A DNA stretch of 64,000 nt from Monocercomonoides exilis (lineage: Eukaryota > Preaxostyla > Oxymonadida > Polymastigidae), in the NCBI GenBank assembly GCA_001643675.2, contig LSRY02000001.1, positions 1,982,001 to 2,046,000 on the forward strand, written 5' to 3'. Positions within the stretch are counted from its first letter, which is position 1. Each line of letters starts with the position of its first letter. A program made the translations under genes and the position numbers. The notes under the pieces are model-generated. The model was not told the origin of the DNA, did no database searches, and saw nothing but the letters and a program-made list of their open reading frames with translations. Positions 59,701-64,000 of the stretch are shown here, piece by piece.

Positions 59701-60759
59701 AGGAGGAAAGAGGAGGAGGAGGAGAAGGAGAAGGAAGGTAACGATAGAGATGTGAAGAAAGGAGTGACTGGAATGAACGATAAAATGAGCATGTCGAATG
59801 AAAGAATGGGAGGAAATGGGGGAAGAAGGATGGCGCAGCAGCAGAAAAGCTACGAAGATGATGGAGACAGTTATGATGATAACGATGGCGATGTCGATGA
59901 AAGTGTGTTTGGAGAAAAAGATGTGAAAAGCCTGACAGCCGAACAAAAAGTGAATGGGCTGAAGCAGAAGTATGTGAGGGCGCTGTCTTTGGTGCATTTG
60001 TCCCCGCAGGTTGCTGTGCTGCATCTGCCGAAGGATGAGGAAGAAGCATTGTTTGTTCACTATGTCAGTTATTTGAGGCGAATAGACTTGAGGACGACAC
60101 TGACGCTTCCGGAAATTCCTTCCAGTGAAGAGTGGAGGAAAAAGTGGGAGGAAGAAGAGGAAAGGAAAGAAGTGAAAAAGGAAAGGAAAGAAGAAAAGGA
60201 GAGGTTATACAGGAGTATGCTTAGAGAAGGGAGCCTTTGGTTGGAGCGAGAGAAAGATAAAAAAAGGAATGTTTCGCAAGACAGAGTCAGAAATAGCAGT
60301 CAACAACAGAATCAAATGCACTCAGAAGAAAAGGAATCAGCCAGCAGAAGGCACAACATCGGAGAGAGTTCAAACTCCTCCAGCATATCGCAGCTTCGTC
60401 ATCATCATCTTCATCGGAGCCCAGATGGCAAGCCTCGTCACCACCACCACTGTCATCTTCATAGTAACTACCATCATCATCCCCATCACCGAAGCGGTTC
60501 TCGACATCGTTCAGAAGAAAGAATTGAAAAGCATAGCAGTCATCGACATAGCCAACACCTTCGCAACAAAAGACTCAAAAGAAGCACTAGGACTCGTTCG
60601 AGGTCGCGTTCGAGATCCTCCTCTTGCACTTCATCCTCGCTGAGCTTTATTTCTTCATCGCAAAGCACTTCACCGCATTCTTCTTCAGCTTCTGAAAGAG
60701 TATTCACACATCACAGCAAGCACAGAAGTCGTTCAGAATCTTCTTCGTCTTCATCTTGA
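56773..60759 (+). CDS. PRP40: Prp40-like WW/FF-domain pre-mRNA splicing factor
   Basis: Exons 56773-58704 and 58924-60759 are joined across a 219-bp intron (GTTTGT...TTCAG) in phase, giving 1255 residues. Two WW domains open the protein: about residues 13-41 (PQWIPHIQPDGRAYFYN, STWECPP) and 62-92 (HWLSALSPDGKTYYYN, TQWDPPP). The spacing is as in Prp40, whose WW pair binds proline-rich splicing factors at the branch point. FF-type helical domains follow from about residue 222 (EGEFLQMLVDFDITSSEQW, DRRFQAI) with further ones around 320-385, 430-530 and in exon 2 (DYSTASKVLSDNPRFELVAS). These in Prp40 contact U1 snRNP and polymerase II. The end is His-rich (from about residue 1135) and then RS-rich (RTRSRSRSRSSS), resembling SR proteins. 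Start chosen at 56773 because it directly precedes the first WW domain. Expected in the nucleus, consistent with the many introns in this window. Confidence 0.9.
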
Positions 60760-63424
60760 CCTTGATCTAATTCAGACTCTGATGGTAAAAATGTCAGAAA
60801 GAAGATGCAAATTCATAGGATAATTGGATGGAAAGCTAACCTGGTTTTATTACAACTCTTTTTTATTTATCACCAATGAATTCTTTTTCGGCTCATGAAC
60901 TGTTTGTGAAGTTTTCATTTCTGTGCTTTTCTAATGATTCTCATTTTTATCAAAGGAAAGCTAAATAATAAATATTCATTAGATGAAATTTGAATAAGAA
61001 ATTTCAATTCGAATAACTTTATTTTATTCGAATAAAATATAAGTTTATTTGAATAAGATACACTTTATTCAAATAAGCTCACTTCATTTAGAAATTCCCA
61101 ACTTCATTTGAGTTTCTGTTTTATTATGATTTCATAAAGAACAGAACAATGAAAATTAAAATTTGAATGTTTGATAAAAATTGTTTTTATGTGTTTTTCA
61201 CTTTTGCAAAAAAGAAAAAAGATGATTTCTTTTTTCTGAAATTCTAAAATATGAACAAATGAGTTAGGATGCATTTATTGGAAATTTCGAATTTGCAAAC
61301 ATTATAAATACATTAATCAAAAACAATTTTTCACGTTTATCTGATAAAGTCAAATTGATCAAAACGAAAATTTTAAAAAATATGGAATTTATAAAATTCA
61401 GATGTTCGAAATTTGGCTGACAAGATAATAGATCATTTTGCAAGCTTCATACATAGAGCAAACAAGTTTCTTTAAAGCGGATGATCATAACTTTTATGTG
61501 CAAATTGTTGATGGAAGGTGAAATAAAGACTAATAGTTCAATTGTGTCTTCTTGGCGCTTGATTCAGTGTTGATCTTCAAATTTGCATGTACGAATGAGA
61601 AATAATGATTTTGGTTTGTGTTGAATGTTTGTTTTTGAAAGATGTTGAATTTATTGAAATACATCATTTGCACATTCGTGTTTAAATTAAGGCTACAAAA
61701 TGAAAATGCGGACAAAAACAACGAACAACAGAACTGAAATAAATCGAATAGTCTTGAAGAAGAAAAAATCAATTTTCAGCAAGATGAAGAAATGTGAAGA
61801 AAGGGTTTTTTAAAGAAAGAAATACAGATGAGAAAAAGTGGAAATACGAAAATTGAGAGTGTTAATGATATCGCAAAACGCCAAAAGTTTATTCCATTTG
61901 AGGGAATGCTTTAGTTGAAAGACATTTTTTATCCAAGAAAAGGAATTTAAAGAGGAAAATGAGGAAAGGAGGAAAGAGAAATAGGAATTGCCAATTTTTA
62001 CCTATTTTTTGTTGGAAAGAGGTGAAGGGGCAAGTTGAATGTTTGAAAAATTCAGTAATTACTGCTTGCCAGAAGAATATGCGACCAATGAAGTTTAAAT
62101 CAAATCAAGATAGATTTCAACGAGAATCTATGCAGTTGTTATCGACAACCTTCATTATTCCAAATATCAAAAAATCTCATCAACAACAACAACTTCTTTT
62201 TCTTCTTCATATCCTTCGAACTGCAATGATCTGTTCCTGCCTTCTCGTCCTCACTTATCGCTGGCAGGGATTCAACACAGAAACACTCAAAAATGTATTC
62301 TTTCCCTTTCTGTGAAATACTGCTACTCATGTGCAGTAGAAAGCTAAGGTAAATTTTCATCGTCTCCTCATTCTTCTTCTTCTAACAAATCAAATACCAT
62401 CTTTTTCATCTTTTTCATCAGTCTGATCTGGAGCAGGACTCCTGTCTGCTTCTTCACTCCAGAGGTGTAGAAGCGAAGCGAAGATGGTAGCAGGTGATGG
62501 ATAGTTATTAGCATCTTCATTTGCACGTGCAATTTACCCTTTGGATGCATCTGCGGTGGCTGCGCCATACACGTCGGCAGGAGCGATGGACGACTTCGAG
62601 GGGCGGCTGGGGTGTATGAAAATCAAAAGAAGTCGTAACTGAGGGAGCAACAGACGCTTCGAATGATTTGTTGTGGCTCGGCGGGGGGCGCTGCATGTGG
62701 GTTCTTTGTGCGTGAGTACAATGTGGCGCTTTCGGCGACACTTTCTGTATCGCTGGTGGTTCAGTTTTCTTCGCTTGCAACTTCAGCTAGATAGAATTCC
62801 AGGAGCAAGCAAAGCTTTGCGGTGTTGAACATGACTGAGCTCAAATCTATCAATGAACTGTTTGACCCGTCATTGATGTAGTTGGAGATTGTGCTGCTGG
62901 AATCGTGACCGCCACAGTCGAGGCGTGTGATGGTGAAGCAGGATGACTAAGTGATGGGGCAAGGGGTTGCAGCGTGTGAAGTGGGAGAGACAGAGGAGAA
63001 GGTGCTGGAGAATATAAGGCTGAAAGTGGAAGATGTGGTTATGATGACAGGAGTGATTGCTCCGACTAAGATTAAGTGGTGAGAAGACTCGGAGAAATGG
63101 GGAGGAAGAAGAGGAAGAAGAGAAAGTCAATGGACACATGAAGTTTATTTCAAAGGAATATGAAGGACAAGAAGAAAGAAGAAATAATACATGAGGTTTT
63201 GGAGAAATGTACACGGAAGCCGATAGCTTCAGCTTCTCATTAAAAAGTGATATTTTCACAAACATAGTCGAAGCAGATGGAATAGGAAGACAGGGGGAGG
63301 ATGAAAATGAAGAAAAGGAAGGGAGAAATTTCTCATGTATTTTCATTGGAAAAAAAAAGGAGAAAAGACGAGAGTCCGCAAACAATTGTTTTCAGCGTCG
63401 TCTGTTTCTCCTGCATTCCAAAAT
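60760..63424. other. No confident gene
   Basis: 60760-61950 is AT-rich and holds a dispersed repeat (60975-61115). A plus-strand frame at 61959-62315 (118 codons, containing NQDRFQRESMQLLSTTFIIP) might be a gene fragment, but no family is recognised. 62500-62960 is noticeably more GC-rich than its surroundings. 63060-63420 is purine-rich on the plus strand. Opposing open stretches there do not form a consistent gene. Confidence 0.4.
60975..61115 (+). repeat. Dispersed repeat copy C
   Basis: CATTAGATGAAATTTGAATA, then ATTCGAATAA and TTATTTGAATAAG units, then CTTCATTTGAGTTTC. Same order and orientation as copy A at 37383-37530. Confidence 0.6.
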
Positions 63425-64000
63425 CTATTTGATTCTGTTGTTGATCCGCATTGCTGAATGGAGATTGGGAAATGTCATTTCAGTAAAAATTCCAGCTCCT
63501 CCGCGTGTTGACGAATTTGTCAATTTGTTGTTTATTAATTGACAATCATCAATCAAAAAATGATTTGGCTTCACTTGAGGAGGCCAATTGAATGTTAGAG
63601 CACCAGCAGAATCACCACCCGAGTTTGCAATACACTTGCATTTGGTGAACAAAAATTGACAAGTTGAAGTCATATTATTGAGCCAGAAATACAAACCAGT
63701 TCCACACCAGTATGTTATTGAACAACTTTCAACTCTATTTTCTGCGAACATCCAAATTGAATTTGACTGTGGGTATCTGATGCAAGCAGCTCCTCCGTGT
63801 TCAGACGAGCAACTTGTAATATTGGATTTTGTGATGTTGACATTTAACAGATACCTGCAGTATATCGCACCGCCATCACATCCACTTCCTGAGCAACTGC
63901 AATTTTCAAAAGAACAAGAAGTGATTGTGAGATTTGCGTTTGTGCACTCGATACAAAGTGCACCTCCACGACTTGATTCACTTTTTGAATCATTCCATTC
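63425..64000 (-). pseudogene. Fragment of a beta-helix surface-protein gene (5' end outside window)
   Basis: Read leftward from the right edge, the frame is open from 64000 to a TAG at 63427-63425. It encodes family repeats: SRGGALCIECTNANLTITSC, GCDGGAIYCRYLLNVNITKS, EHGGAACIRYP and RGGAGIFTE. Homologous N-terminal regions continue for hundreds to thousands of residues, but here the frame ends in NNRIK-stop. No family sequence is recognisable further left in any frame, and no membrane helix is present. It is most likely a truncated copy. An intron near 63430 leading to distant exons, or an early stop from an indel, cannot be excluded. Confidence 0.65.

Noticed and set aside
1-64000. tRNA or rRNA genes
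   Set aside because: I looked for cloverleaf-like and conserved rRNA segments by eye and found none. A covariance search would be needed to exclude a diverged tRNA.

Overview
The window looks like nuclear DNA of an anaerobic flagellate protist, most likely an oxymonad close to Monocercomonoides. The base composition is AT-rich. Genes are split by short GT-AG introns (about 40-500 bp), stops are standard, and there are several very long surface proteins built from Cys/Gly-rich parallel-beta-helix (pectin-lyase-like) repeats. A three-exon gene at 14.7-16.2 kb belongs to a family I recall as abundant in Monocercomonoides exilis. The genus is an inference from recalled family resemblance, not from a search.

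Layout. 1-7.3 kb: 5' part of a minus-strand surface-protein gene running off the left edge, with one frameshift. 7.6-8.15 kb: a small intron-containing gene, partly resolved. 8.2-10.8 kb: unresolved low-complexity DNA. 10.9-12.9 kb: an intronless minus-strand gene of nine diverged ubiquitin-like domains with no C-terminal di-glycine. 13.3-13.7 kb: the 3' end of an unrecognised gene. 14.7-16.2 kb: the oxymonad-type family gene. 16.5-21.2 kb: a complete but decayed DIRS-type tyrosine-recombinase retrotransposon with inverted ends and an internal complementary region. 22.8-23.8 kb: a long-TIR foldback element. 24.7-32.1 kb: an intact 2475-residue membrane surface protein with a kinase-C-lobe-like tail. 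32.1-38 kb: gene-poor, very AT-rich DNA with a palindromic MITE and a decayed foldback element. 38-40.9 kb: a surface-protein pseudogene flanked by inverted copies of a short dispersed repeat. 41.9-50.6 kb: a nine-exon WD40 gene with huge serine tracts (about 2347 residues). 51.3-55.1 kb: a surface protein whose signal peptide has its own exon. 55.3-56.7 kb: a four-exon single-pass membrane protein. 56.8-60.8 kb: a Prp40-like WW/FF splicing factor. 60.8-63.4 kb: no confident gene. 63.4-64 kb: a fragment of another surface-protein gene.

The genes do not form one pathway. The theme is an expanded single-pass surface-protein family (three long copies, one pseudogene, one fragment) set among mobile elements and housekeeping or cytoskeletal-type genes. 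The three long copies and the pseudogene share repeated beta-helix modules opened by a CG...PC signature and a conserved membrane-proximal block, so they probably act as adhesins or sensors at the cell surface. All exon structures were derived by hand from reading frame, GT/AG sites and phase and need transcript support.
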